In this document: piece after piece, positions 17,354-26,400 of the stretch
Numbering within the stretch: the stretch's first letter is position 1
Layout of the letters: every line of letters starts with the position of its first letter
Assembly (NCBI GenBank): GCA_964575345.1
Contig: CAZNQD010000002.1
Coordinates: 24,781 to 88,780, forward strand
DNA length: 64,000 nucleotides
From: UBA1402 sp964575345
GTDB taxonomy: Bacteria > Bacteroidota > Bacteroidia > Bacteroidales > UBA1402
Reading direction: 5' to 3'
Program-made: the position numbers and the translations under genes
The notes under the pieces: generated by a model
Database searches by the model: none
Seen by the model: the letters and a program-made list of their open reading frames with translations, nothing else
Told to the model about the DNA's origin: nothing

Positions 17354-18268
17354 ATGTGGGTGGAGCAATACATACAATATTTACGGTATGAGAAAAATTA
17401 TTCTTCTCATACCGTTTTTGCTTATAAGCGCGATTTAGAACAATTCCTTGCCTTTGCCTCCATTACCTTTCAATTGGAGCATCCCTCAGATATTGACGCC
17501 GATATTATTAGAGCGTGGATGCTGTCCTTAATGGAAAAGGGTGATTCCGCCCGTTCGGTCAATCGCAAACTTTCTTCTCTTCGTTCGTATTGGCGTTATT
17601 TGTTGCGTCAGGGCCTGGTGATTGCCAATCCTACACAAAAAGTGCTTACACCCAAAATTAAGAAAGCCCTTCCTTCCTTTTTGAAAGAAGACGAATTGAA
17701 CAATTTACTCGATAAGGCCAGGGAGGAGGCACAGGCCGATACTTTTACCGAAAGCCGTGACAATCTTATTTTAGAGATGTTTTGCCTTACAGGCATCCGG
17801 CGGGCTGAATTAATTGGCCTTAAAACCGGAGACGTAGATACAGGTTCAGCTTCGCTCAAAGTTACAGGTAAGCGCAACAAACAGCGTATTCTGCCCTTTG
17901 GAGCCGCTTTGAAAAAATCAATAGAAAATTACCTGGTATTACGCCGCGATTATCTGGATAAACTCGAAGATTATCCCGAAGTGGAGCCGCCCTTTTTTAT
18001 CAATGCCAAAGGACGGGCCCTGAATCCCCGCCGGGTCTATAGTCTTGTCAATGAAAGGTTGGCTGAAGTTGGCAATTTATCTAAAAGAAGCCCGCATGTG
18101 CTCAGGCATACATTCGCCACCACCTTGTTAAACAGGGGAGCCGAACTGAACGCCGTAAAAGAGCTGTTGGGGCATGCCAGCTTGTCTGCAACGGAGGTGT
18201 ATACCCATACCACTTTCGAAGAATTAAAAAAAGTGTATAAACTAGCCCATCCAAGGGCAGAAAATTGA
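17354..18268 (+). CDS. xerC: Tyrosine recombinase XerC/XerD type
   Basis: A 304-residue site-specific recombinase, probably resolving chromosome dimers at dif. The N-terminal core-binding domain covers about residues 1-85 and the catalytic domain the rest. All catalytic positions are present: Arg149 in GIRRAEL, the Lys of VTGKRNKQRI, His248 and Arg251 in HVLRHTFA, His274 in LLGHASL and nucleophile Tyr283 in EVYTH. The frame also opens at TTG 17324, but ATG 17354 has AGCGGAG upstream and lies after the predicted transcript start. Placement between rpsU and hpf in a housekeeping block argues for a chromosomal Xer protein, not a mobile integrase. XerC and XerD cannot be separated by sequence alone. 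Confidence 0.88.
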   Translation: MWVEQYIQYLRYEKNYSSHTVFAYKRDLEQFLAFASITFQLEHPSDIDADIIRAWMLSLMEKGDSARSVNRKLSSLRSYWRYLLRQGLVIANPTQKVLTPKIKKALPSFLKEDELNNLLDKAREEAQADTFTESRDNLILEMFCLTGIRRAELIGLKTGDVDTGSASLKVTGKRNKQRILPFGAALKKSIENYLVLRRDYLDKLEDYPEVEPPFFINAKGRALNPRRVYSLVNERLAEVGNLSKRSPHVLRHTFATTLLNRGAELNAVKELLGHASLSATEVYTHTTFEELKKVYKLAHPRAEN

Positions 18269-18282
18269 AAAGGAGATTAATT

Positions 18283-18582
18283 ATGGAAATTAGAATTCAA
18301 TCCGTGCATTTTGATGCGACCAGTACCTTAGAGAAATTTATACAAAAAAAGGTAGCTAAACTGGATCAGTATTACGAAGGTATATTATCGGCCGAAGTAA
18401 CTCTGAAAGTAACTAAGCCTGAAACCGCCGCAAACAAAGAAGCCCTGATCAGGCTCAATATTTCAGGCCGGGATTTGTTCGCTTCCAAAACCTGTGACAC
18501 TTTTGAGGAATCTGTCGACGAAGCTGTGGAAGCTTTGGGGAGACAATTGAAGAAACATAAAGATAAAATCCGCAGTAAATAA
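18283..18582 (+). CDS. hpf: Ribosome hibernation promoting factor, short form
   Basis: A 99-residue protein (MEIRIQSVHFDATSTLEKFI..) of the HPF/RaiA family, which binds the small subunit in the decoding region and keeps idle ribosomes inactive in slow growth. The beta-alpha-beta-beta-beta-alpha pattern and the C-terminal basic LKKHKDKIRSK are as expected, and the C-terminal dimerising domain of long HPF is absent. The frame could extend to TTG 18265, overlapping the xerC stop, but the ATG at 18283 follows AGGAGA at 18271-18276, an unusually clear Shine-Dalgarno for this phylum. It is cotranscribed with xerC. Confidence 0.9.
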   Translation: MEIRIQSVHFDATSTLEKFIQKKVAKLDQYYEGILSAEVTLKVTKPETAANKEALIRLNISGRDLFASKTCDTFEESVDEAVEALGRQLKKHKDKIRSK

Positions 18583-18597
18583 AATTTCAAAAATAGT

Positions 18598-18627
18598 TTT
18601 GTGGTTAAAAAATAATGTCTACATTTG
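18598..18627 (+). promoter_or_regulatory. Promoter of the tRNA-tuf transcription unit
   Basis: TTTG at 18598-18601 and TACATTTG at 18620-18627 (exact -7 match) are 18 bases apart, one less than typical. Transcription would begin near 18634, at the left arm of the stem-loop that follows, and run into tRNA-Tyr. Confidence 0.6.
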
Positions 18628-18680
18628 CAGCCGTTTCTCTAAAAAGGAGTTTTAGAGTACGGCTGCTTTGATGTAGCCGT
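18627..18680 (+). promoter_or_regulatory. Leader with two mutually exclusive stem-loops upstream of the tRNA-tuf unit
   Basis: GCAGCCGT (18627-18634) pairs with ACGGCTGC (18659-18666), continuing inside as CTCTAAAA (18637-18644) with TTTTAGAG (18650-18657) around a loop AGGAG. Alternatively ACGGCT (18659-18664) pairs with AGCCGT (18675-18680). Both cannot form together. The first could be an hpf terminator or part of an attenuator; only a short T-run follows it. Confidence 0.5.
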
Positions 18681-18697
18681 GTAAATTGAAGAAATTT

Positions 18698-18780
18698 GGG
18701 CAGTTACCAGAGTGGCCAAATGGGGCAGACTGTAAATCTGCTGGTTGATACCTACGGTGGTTCGAATCCATCACTGCCCA
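18698..18780 (+). tRNA. tRNA-Tyr (anticodon GTA)
   Basis: An 83-base class II tRNA with a long variable arm. The acceptor stem GGGCAGT pairs with ACTGCCC, and the anticodon loop reads CTGTAAA. The T arm contains GGTTCGAATCC. CCA is not encoded (CAA follows the discriminator A). Confidence 0.95.
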
Positions 18781-18836
18781 CAAACTATTTTAGGGGGATC
18801 GGCGTTTTTTGGAATCATTGAACCCAAGAATATTTT

Positions 18837-18909
18837 GCGGGAATAGCTCAGTTGATAGAGCATTAGCCTTCCAAGCTGAGGGTCGCGGGTTTGAGTCCCG
18901 TTTCCCGCT
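18837..18909 (+). tRNA. tRNA-Gly (anticodon TCC)
   Basis: A 73-base cloverleaf: acceptor GCGGGAA with TTCCCGC, anticodon stem TTAGC/GCTGA around loop CTTCCAA, T arm GCGGGTTTGAGTCCCGT. CCA is not encoded. It lies 56 bases after tRNA-Tyr. Confidence 0.95.
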
Positions 18910-18920
18910 CTTTTAAAATT

Positions 18921-18992
<72 letters not shown>

Positions 18993-19030
18993 CAAACAAA
19001 TAGATTACTTACTTATTTTAATTTTCGATT

Positions 19031-20218
19031 ATGGCAAAAGAACATTTTAACAGGACTAAACCCCACGTCAACATCGGTACGATTGGCCACGTGGATCATG
19101 GTAAAACCACATTGACTGCCGCTATCACTATGATTTTGGCAAAAAAAGGACTTTCCGAAGTTAAATCTTTCGATCAGATTGACAACGCACCGGAAGAAAA
19201 GGAAAGAGGTATTACAATTAATACATCGCACGTTGAATATCAAACTGAAAAACGTCACTACGCTCACGTAGACTGCCCCGGACACGCTGACTATGTTAAG
19301 AACATGGTTACAGGTGCTGCCCAGATGGACGGTGCCATTATAGTTGTAGCCGCCACCGACGGTCCTATGCCCCAAACTCGTGAACACATCCTTCTTGCCC
19401 GTCAGGTAAACGTTCCCAGATTGGTTGTTTTCATGAACAAATGCGATATGGTTGACGACGAAGAAATGCTCGAATTGGTTGAAATGGAAATGCGTGACTT
19501 GTTGGGTTTCTATGAATTCGATGCCGAAAACACACCTGTAATTCGCGGTTCTGCTCTGGGAGCCTTGAACGGTGTTCCTCAATGGGAAGACAAAGTAATG
19601 GAACTTATGGATGCAGTGGACAATTGGATTGAACTTCCTCCCCGTGCCATTGACAAACCTTTCCTTATGCCCGTCGAAGACGTATTCTCGATCACAGGTC
19701 GTGGTACCGTTGCTACCGGACGTATCGAAACCGGTATCATCAAAACCGGCGAAGAAGTACAAATTATCGGTCTGGATTCCAAAGGTAAGAAATCAGTCGT
19801 TACCGGTGTGGAAATGTTCCGCAAGATTCTGGATCAGGGTGAGGCCGGCGACAACGTAGGTTTGCTGCTCAGAGGTATTGACAAGGACGAAATCAAACGT
19901 GGTATGGTTGTAACCCACCCCGGAAAAGTAACTCCTCACACTACTTTCAAAGCTTCTGTGTATATCCTGAAAAAAGAAGAAGGTGGACGTCACACCCCCT
20001 TCCACAACAAATACCGTCCTCAATTCTATATCCGTACCCTTGATGTAACCGGCGAAATAAGCCTTCCCGAAGGAACCGAAATGGTTATGCCCGGCGACAA
20101 CCTGGAGATCAAAGTAGAATTGATCTATCCGGTAGCTTGCAGCGAAGGTTTGCGTTTTGCTATCCGTGAAGGCGGACGTACAGTAGGATCCGGCCAGATC
20201 ACCGAGATTCTGGTATAA
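19031..20218 (+). CDS. tuf: Elongation factor Tu
   Basis: A 395-residue translational GTPase that carries aminoacyl-tRNA to the ribosome. GTP-binding motifs are intact: GHVDHGKTTL (P-loop), DCPGHADYV (switch II), NKCDMVDDEE (guanine recognition). Domain 1 spans about residues 1-205, and beta-barrel domains 2 and 3 follow, ending in GSGQITEILV. Codon use is strongly biased, as for a highly expressed gene. It lies in the order tRNA-Thr, tuf, tRNA-Trp, secE, and is followed by its own terminator-like hairpin. Confidence 0.98.
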   Translation: MAKEHFNRTKPHVNIGTIGHVDHGKTTLTAAITMILAKKGLSEVKSFDQIDNAPEEKERGITINTSHVEYQTEKRHYAHVDCPGHADYVKNMVTGAAQMDGAIIVVAATDGPMPQTREHILLARQVNVPRLVVFMNKCDMVDDEEMLELVEMEMRDLLGFYEFDAENTPVIRGSALGALNGVPQWEDKVMELMDAVDNWIELPPRAIDKPFLMPVEDVFSITGRGTVATGRIETGIIKTGEEVQIIGLDSKGKKSVVTGVEMFRKILDQGEAGDNVGLLLRGIDKDEIKRGMVVTHPGKVTPHTTFKASVYILKKEEGGRHTPFHNKYRPQFYIRTLDVTGEISLPEGTEMVMPGDNLEIKVELIYPVACSEGLRFAIREGGRTVGSGQITEILV

Positions 20219-20231
20219 ATAAAACAATTAT

Positions 20232-20280
20232 ACTCTCGGTGGGGCTGTCTCTGAACGATAGCCCCGCCGGAGAGTGTTTT
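20232..20280 (+). terminator. tuf terminator abutting tRNA-Trp
   Basis: The left arm at 20232-20246 (ACTCTCGGTGGGGCT) pairs with the right arm at 20260-20275 (one bulged G, one G-T pair), loop of 13 bases, followed by GTTTT. The stem is strong, yet tRNA-Trp begins only four bases after the T-run, so termination must be partial or the hairpin serves RNA processing. Confidence 0.75.
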
Positions 20281-20283
20281 ATT

Positions 20284-20359
20284 ACGGGTCTAGCTCAGTT
20301 GGTAGAGCATCGGTCTCCAAAACCGAGTGTCGGGAGTTCGAGTCTCTCGACCCGTGCCA
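20284..20359 (+). tRNA. tRNA-Trp (anticodon CCA)
   Basis: The cloverleaf covers 20284-20356: acceptor ACGGGTC with GACCCGT, anticodon stem TCGGT/ACCGA around CTCCAAA, T arm CGGGAGTTCGAGTCTCTCG. Discriminator G is followed by an encoded CCA (20357-20359), unlike the three tRNAs upstream. It lies just before secE, the usual tRNA-Trp/secE/nusG arrangement. Confidence 0.96.
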
Positions 20360-20372
20360 TAAACCCCATCTT

Positions 20373-20579
20373 ATGAAAAAGTTTTTTAAAAGGGTCGCCA
20401 CCTATATCAAGGATGCATACAATGAACTCATACACAAGGTCTCCTGGCCTACGCCGTCTGAGTTGAGCAATAGTGCGATTGTCGTATTAGCTGCTTCCCT
20501 GGTGATTGCGCTCATTGTGTTTATCATTGATTTAGGCTTGGAAAATCTCATGACCTTCATCTACGAGAAGGTGTTTTAA
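20373..20579 (+). CDS. secE: Preprotein translocase subunit SecE
   Basis: A 68-residue single-span inner-membrane protein that clamps SecY. The amphipathic helix with YNELIHKVSWPTPSEL is the SecE signature, and the membrane helix is IVVLAASLVIALIVFIIDLGL. The open frame extends back into tRNA-Trp, so the start is the ATG at 20373, 13 bases after the tRNA. It is 11 bases before nusG and cotranscribed. Confidence 0.95.
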   Translation: MKKFFKRVATYIKDAYNELIHKVSWPTPSELSNSAIVVLAASLVIALIVFIIDLGLENLMTFIYEKVF

Positions 20580-20590
20580 GCTGAAGGAAA

Positions 20591-21133
20591 ATGTCTGAAA
20601 CTTCAAAGAAATGGTACGTTTTACGTGCTATTAGTGGTAAAGAAAACAAAGTGAAGGAGTATATTGAAGCTTCCATCAATAATTCCTCCCTTGGTGAGTA
20701 TGTGTCTCAGGTATTGATTCCAACAGAAAAGGTTTACCAGTCACGTGCCGGGAAAAAGGTGCTCAAAGAGCGTTCTTATTTGCCCGGTTATGTACTGGTC
20801 GAAGCCAATCTGGTAGGTGAAGTGGCACACGCCCTTCGAAACATTCCCAATGTGCTCGGTTTTTTGGGTGGAATGAACAACCCCCAGCCGCTCCGTGAGT
20901 CCGAAGTAAATCGCATCCTTGGTAAGGTTGACGAATTACAGGAAGCCGGAGACGACATTAGCATCAATTACTATGTCGGTGAGAGCGTAAAGGTGAATTT
21001 TGGGCCCTTTAGCGGTTTTAGCGCAACCATCGAAGAGGTGAACAACGAGAAGAAGAAACTTAAAGTCATGGTGAAAATTTTCGGCCGGAAAACTCCGCTC
21101 GAATTGGGTTTTATGCAAGTGGAAAAAGAATAA
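20591..21133 (+). CDS. nusG: Transcription termination/antitermination protein NusG
   Basis: A 180-residue protein with the NGN domain first (KWYVLRAISGKENKVKEYIE, later SYLPGYVLVEANL) and the KOW domain at the C-terminus (GESVKVNFGPFSGFSATIEEVN). It binds the RNA polymerase clamp, raises processivity and links to Rho or to ribosomal uS10. Length and place between secE and rplK are canonical. No insert domain is seen. Confidence 0.97.
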   Translation: MSETSKKWYVLRAISGKENKVKEYIEASINNSSLGEYVSQVLIPTEKVYQSRAGKKVLKERSYLPGYVLVEANLVGEVAHALRNIPNVLGFLGGMNNPQPLRESEVNRILGKVDELQEAGDDISINYYVGESVKVNFGPFSGFSATIEEVNNEKKKLKVMVKIFGRKTPLELGFMQVEKE

Positions 21134-21196
21134 AAGATGGTTACGCATCCTGAATCTTTTTTCAAAACAATCCTCAAATTTTAAAACAAAACAAAA

Positions 21197-21640
21197 ATGG
21201 CTAAAGAAATTGCCGGTCAAATCAAATTGCAAATAAAAGGGGGCGCGGCAAATCCCTCTCCGCCTGTAGGACCTGCATTGGGTTCCAAAGGTGTGAACAT
21301 TATGGAGTTTTGCAAGCAATTCAATGCCAGGACACAGGACAAAGCCGGAAAGGTGTTGCCTGTTGTCATCACGTACTATTCCGACAAGTCTTTCGATTTT
21401 GTAGTTAAAACTCCTCCTGCAGCCGTACAGCTGCTGGAAGCTTCCAAAACCAAATCGGGTTCGGCTGAGCCAAATCGCAAGAAAGTAGCTGAAGTTACCC
21501 TGGATCAGGTTAAAGCAATTGCGGAAGACAAAATGAGCGACTTAAACTGCTTTACGCTGGAGTCGGCCATGAAAATGGTTGCAGGTACAGCCAGAAGCAT
21601 GGGTATCAAAATTAAGGGTGAATTACCCACGAACAATTAA
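21197..21640 (+). CDS. rplK: Ribosomal protein uL11
   Basis: A 147-residue protein with the N-terminal proline-rich IKGGAANPSPPVGPALGSKGVNIMEFCKQFN region split here by its usual helix, and a C-terminal rRNA-binding domain ending in GTARSMGIKIKG. It forms the base of the L12 stalk at the GTPase centre. It lies 63 bases after nusG, and no separate promoter is visible. Confidence 0.97.
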   Translation: MAKEIAGQIKLQIKGGAANPSPPVGPALGSKGVNIMEFCKQFNARTQDKAGKVLPVVITYYSDKSFDFVVKTPPAAVQLLEASKTKSGSAEPNRKKVAEVTLDQVKAIAEDKMSDLNCFTLESAMKMVAGTARSMGIKIKGELPTNN

Positions 21641-21652
21641 ACTTCGACGAAA

Positions 21653-22348
21653 ATGGCAAAATTGACAAAAAATCAAAAACTGGCTTTGGAGAAGATTGAA
21701 GTGGGTAAAACGTATTCATTGAGAGAAGCTTCAGGACTTGTAAAGGAAATCTCCTTTACCAAGTTTGACGCTTCGGTCGATGTAGATGTTCGCCTTGGAG
21801 TTGATCCCCGTAAAGCCAATCAAATGGTACGCGGCGTAGTGTCGCTGCCTCACGGAACCGGAAAACAAGTACGGGTATTGGTGTTGTGTACTCCTGACAA
21901 AGAAGCCGAGGCTAAAGAAGCCGGAGCTGATCATGTAGGTCTTGACGATTATATCGAAAAGATAAAAGCTGGTTGGACAGATGTGGATGTAATTATCACC
22001 ATGCCTTCAACCATGGGTAAAATTGGCGCTCTAGGCCGGGTTTTGGGTCCCAGGGGCTTAATGCCCAACCCCAAGAGTGGTACTGTTACCATGGAAATCG
22101 GCAAGGCAGTCAGAGAAGTTAAACAAGGAAAGATTGATTTCAAGGTAGACAAGAACGGTATCGTTCACACTTCTATCGGAAAAATCAGCTTTAGCCCGGA
22201 TCAAATCCGCGAGAATGCAAAAGAATTTATTCTCACTTTGATCAAGTTGAAACCGACTGCTGCCAAAGGCACTTATATGAAGAGTATTTATCTTTCAAGC
22301 ACAATGAGCAAGGGCATCAAAGTGGATCCTAAGAGCATTGAAGATTAA
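21653..22348 (+). CDS. rplA: Ribosomal protein uL1
   Basis: A 231-residue two-domain protein forming the L1 stalk. The start KLTKNQKLALEKIEVGKTYSL and the signature region around GRVLGPRGLMPNPKSGTV are standard. In many bacteria uL1 also represses its own operon by binding the leader mRNA; no such site was identified here. Twelve bases separate it from rplK. Confidence 0.97.
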   Translation: MAKLTKNQKLALEKIEVGKTYSLREASGLVKEISFTKFDASVDVDVRLGVDPRKANQMVRGVVSLPHGTGKQVRVLVLCTPDKEAEAKEAGADHVGLDDYIEKIKAGWTDVDVIITMPSTMGKIGALGRVLGPRGLMPNPKSGTVTMEIGKAVREVKQGKIDFKVDKNGIVHTSIGKISFSPDQIRENAKEFILTLIKLKPTAAKGTYMKSIYLSSTMSKGIKVDPKSIED

Positions 22349-22362
22349 AAAACGAAACAATT

Positions 22363-22884
22363 ATGAAAAAGGAAGATAAATATATTGCTGTTGAGCAAAT
22401 CACCCAATTGGTAAACGAATACGAACATTTTTATGTTACCGACATCGCTGCCTTGAATTCCGAAGAAACCTCTTCGCTCAGAAGAGCCTGTTACAAGGAA
22501 GGTGTTAAGCTCTATGTAGTTAAAAACACACTGCTTAAAAAAGCACTGCAAAGTTTCGAAACCGACTATTCTCCTTTATTCGTTACCTTAAAAGGCAACA
22601 CCGCTCTGATGTTTTGCAACACCGGAAATGTGGCTGCCAAACTGATTAAGGATTTCAGAAAGGATAAAAGTGTTCCGGCTTTGAAAGCTGCATGCGTAGA
22701 AGAGTGTTTCTATATCGGTCCCGAACATTTGGAAACCCTGATTCATGTCAAGAGCAAAAATGAACTGATTGCAGATCTTATTGCCTTGTTGCAGTCACCG
22801 GCTAAGAATGTGGTTTCTGCCCTCCAAAGCGGAGGCACTATACTTCACGGTGTTTTGAAAACACTGGGAGAACGCGAAAATTAG
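22363..22884 (+). CDS. rplJ: Ribosomal protein uL10
   Basis: A 173-residue stalk base protein that anchors uL12 dimers. The N-terminal globular domain (KKEDKYIAVEQITQLV..) and the C-terminal helix (residues about 135-173, LIADLIALLQSPAKNVVSAL) that binds uL12 are visible. It follows rplA by 14 bases. The 71 bases after it, before rplL, hold no recognisable structure. Confidence 0.95.
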   Translation: MKKEDKYIAVEQITQLVNEYEHFYVTDIAALNSEETSSLRRACYKEGVKLYVVKNTLLKKALQSFETDYSPLFVTLKGNTALMFCNTGNVAAKLIKDFRKDKSVPALKAACVEECFYIGPEHLETLIHVKSKNELIADLIALLQSPAKNVVSALQSGGTILHGVLKTLGEREN

Positions 22885-22955
22885 GACTTCTACATAGAGA
22901 AGCCTCAAAAACAAACGAATAAACAATTTTAAATAACACTTAATACATTACTAAA

Positions 22956-23333
22956 ATGGCAGATTTGAAAGCTTTTGCTGAACAATTGGTAAATTTAACC
23001 GTCAAAGAAGTCAACGAACTTGCTGAGATCCTCAAGAATGAATATGGTATCGAACCCGCTGCTGCTGCTGTTGCCGTAGCTGCCGGTCCTGCCGCTGCTG
23101 CCGGTCCTGCTGCAGAAGAAAAAACTTCTTTTAATGTAGTTCTGAAATCAGCCGGAGCAGCTAAATTGGCTGTTGTAAAGGCAGTAAAAGAATCTTGTGG
23201 TCTTGGTCTGAAAGAAGCCAAAGACTTGGTAGATGCCGCTCCTTCCGTTTTGAAAGAAGGCATTGCCAAAGACGAGGCAGATGCGCTGAAGAAAACGCTT
23301 GAAGAAGCAGGTGCCGAGATTGAACTTAAATAA
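22956..23333 (+). CDS. rplL: Ribosomal protein bL12 (L7/L12)
   Basis: A 125-residue acidic stalk protein. An N-terminal dimerisation domain is joined by an Ala/Gly/Pro-rich hinge (about residues 34-55) to the C-terminal factor-binding domain, with KLAVVKAVKESCGLGLKEAK the conserved helix that recruits translation GTPases. The hinge repeats the motif AAGPAAA. A strong stem-loop follows the gene, before rpoB. Confidence 0.97.
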   Translation: MADLKAFAEQLVNLTVKEVNELAEILKNEYGIEPAAAAVAVAAGPAAAAGPAAEEKTSFNVVLKSAGAAKLAVVKAVKESCGLGLKEAKDLVDAAPSVLKEGIAKDEADALKKTLEEAGAEIELK

Positions 23334-23361
23334 AAGTACTCACCTGATCAACAGGTCCCCC

Positions 23362-23399
23362 GGTTTAGAATCTCCGTGATTGGAGGTTCTAAACCTTTT
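23362..23399 (+). terminator. Attenuator-like stem-loop between rplL and rpoB
   Basis: GGTTTAGAATCTCC (23362-23375) pairs with GGAGGTTCTAAACC (23382-23395), 14 pairs including one G-T, around a six-base loop, followed by TTTTG. It lies in the 106-base rplL-rpoB gap, where E. coli has a partial terminator lowering rpoBC relative to ribosomal protein genes. Confidence 0.8.
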
Positions 23400-23439
23400 G
23401 TGTCTATATTCTTTTTAAGTTCATATAATCCCTCGATAA

Positions 23440-26400
23440 ATGTCCTCAACTACTGACAATCAAAGAATAAATTTTGCATCTATAAAGAGCCCGATCGATT
23501 ATCCGGATTTCTTGGAAGTGCAATTGAAGTCATTTCAGGACTTCCTGCAATTAGATACCCCACCCGAAAAAAGAAAAAACGAAGGATTGTACAAGGTGTT
23601 TTCCGAAAGTTTTCCCATTACGGATACACGGAACAATTTTGTCCTCGAATTTATTGATTACTACGTTGATCCTCCCCGTTATAGCATCGATGAGTGTATT
23701 GAGAGGGGATTGACCTACAGCGTTCCCCTGAAGGCAAAACTCAAACTCTATTGTACTGATCCGGATCACGAAGATTTTGAAACTAAATTTCAGGATGTAT
23801 ACCTGGGTGCGTTCCCTTATATGACCCCCAAAGGTACTTTTGTGATCAACGGTGCCGAGCGTGTCATCGTATCACAATTGCATCGTTCACCCGGAGTATT
23901 TTTTGGTCAAAGTGTGCATGCCAACGGGACAAAACTTTATTCCGCCCGCATTATTCCCTTCAAAGGCTCGTGGATAGAATTCGCCACGGACATCAACAAT
24001 GTGATGTATGCCTATATCGACCGTAAAAAGAAATTACCCGTAACTACTTTATTGCGTGCCATAGGTTTTGAAACAGACAAAGACATTCTGGAAATTTTCA
24101 ACCTGGCCGAAGAAATTAAAGTAACCAAAACCGGTTTAAAAAAATTCATCGGCCGTAAACTGGCTGCCCGTGTTTTGAAAAGCTGGGTTGAAGACTTTGT
24201 GGATGAAGACACCGGCGAAGTGGTTTCCATAGAAAGGAACGAAGTGGTGATTGACCGCGAAACCATTCTTGAAAGCAGTCATATTGACGACATACTCGAA
24301 TCGGGAACCCCTACTATTCTCTTGCACAAAGAGGATACCGGCATGTCCGATTACAGTATTATATATAATACACTGCAAAAGGATCCAAGTAATTCAGAGA
24401 AAGAAGCCGTGCTGTATATTTATCGTCAGTTGCGTAATGCAGAACCGGCTGATGATTCCAGCGCCCGCGAAGTAATCCAGAATTTGTTCTTTTCCGAAAA
24501 ACGTTACGACCTCGGAGAAGTAGGCCGTTACCGGATTAACAAGAAACTCCAGTTAAATACGGATATAGATACCAAGGTTCTGACCAAGGATGATATCATT
24601 CATATCATCCGCTATTTGATTGAACTGGTCAATTCCAATGCCATAGTGGACGACATTGACCACTTAAGCAACAGACGTGTACGCACCGTCGGCGAACAAT
24701 TAAACAATCAGTTTGGCGTAGGACTTGCCCGTATGGCCAGAACTATTCGCGACAGAATGAATGTGCGTGACAACGAAGTGTTTGCACCGGTTGACCTGAT
24801 CAACGCCAAAACGGTTTCTTCAGTCATCAATTCCTTCTTTGGAACGAATGCCTTGTCGCAGTTTATGGATCAAACCAACCCCCTGGCCGAAATGACCCAC
24901 AAACGCCGCTTATCGGCTTTAGGCCCCGGCGGTTTGTCGCGTGAGCGTGCCGGTTTTGAGGTTCGTGACGTGCATTACACTCATTACGGGCGTCTTTGCC
25001 CAATCGAAACACCCGAAGGCCCCAACATCGGTTTAATTTCGTCTTTGTGTGTGTTCGCAAAAATCAATAAACTTGGTTTTATCGAAACTCCCTACCGTAA
25101 AGTCAATAACGGTAGAGTCGAAAAAGAGGTGGTTTTCTTAACCGCAGAAGAAGAAGAAAATCTGGTAGTGGCTCAGGGCAATGCTCTGTTGAAAGAAGAC
25201 GGTTCTTTTGTTCGCAACCGTATTAAATCCCGTCTCGAAGCCGACTTCCCGGTGGTTGAACCCGACAAGGTTGACCTGATGGACGTTTCTCCTTCTCAGA
25301 TTGCCTCTATTGCCGCCTCTTTGATTCCCTTCCTGGAACACGACGACGCCAACCGCGCCCTGATGGGTTCGAACATGATGCGTCAGGCCGTACCCCTGAT
25401 CCGTTGCGAAGCGCCGATAGTTGGTACCGGCCTGGAAGAAACTCTGATAAAAGATTCCCGTACTCAATTGATGGCCGAAGGCGATGGAGTAGTCGAATTT
25501 GCTGATGCCACAAGTATCCACATCCGCTACGATCGTACCGAAGAGGAAGAATTTGTCAGTTTTGACGACGCAGTTAAGATCTACAATATTCCCAAATTCC
25601 AAAAAACCAACCAAAGCACTACCATCGACCTTAAACCCATTGTTCACAAAGGACAAAGGGTCTCTAAAGATCAGCTGCTGACCGAAGGTTTTGCTACTGA
25701 AAAAGGCGAACTGGCTCTTGGCCGTAACCTTAAAGTAGCTTTCATGCCCTGGAAAGGCTATAACTTCGAAGACGCCATCGTGCTGAACGAACGCCTGGTG
25801 CGCGAAGATATTTTTACTTCCGTGCATGTTGATGAGTACACTCTCGAAGTTCGCGAAACCAAGCGCGGAATGGAAGAACTGACTGCGGATATTCCCAACG
25901 TCAGCGAAGACGCCACCAAGGATCTGGACAAAAATGGTATCATTCGCATCGGTGCCCATGTCAAACCCGGTGATATTCTTATCGGTAAAATCACTCCCAA
26001 GGGCGAATCCGATCCTTCTCCCGAAGAAAAACTCTTAAGAGCTATTTTTGGAGATAAAGCCGGTGACGTCAAGGATGCTTCTCTGAAAGCAACTCCTTCT
26101 CTTAGTGGTGTAGTTATTGACAAACGTCTCTTCTCCAAAGCCATTAAGAACCGCAAGAGCCGCCTGACCGACAAAGCCATCCTGCCTAAACTCGACGAAG
26201 AATTCGAAGCAGAAGTAGCTGCCATACGTGCCGTATTGCTCGAAAAACTCTGGGTTTTGGTCAGCGGTAAAACTTCTCAGGGAATCAAAGATAACCTGGA
26301 TACTGAAATTGTACCCAAAGGCGTTAAATTCACTCAGAAGATTCTGAATGAAATCAACTATTCTTCCGTTCAGTTGAGTAAATGGACCTCCGACAATCAC

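Noticed and set aside
20274..20372. N-terminal extension of SecE
   Set aside because: This stretch is tRNA-Trp; the proper start is ATG 20373.
25138..25959. Long minus-strand open frame (273 codons) inside rpoB
   Set aside because: It lies wholly antisense to a conserved gene, has no recognisable domain and reflects codon bias of rpoB; the same holds for 30608-31408 in rpoC and 2089-2868.
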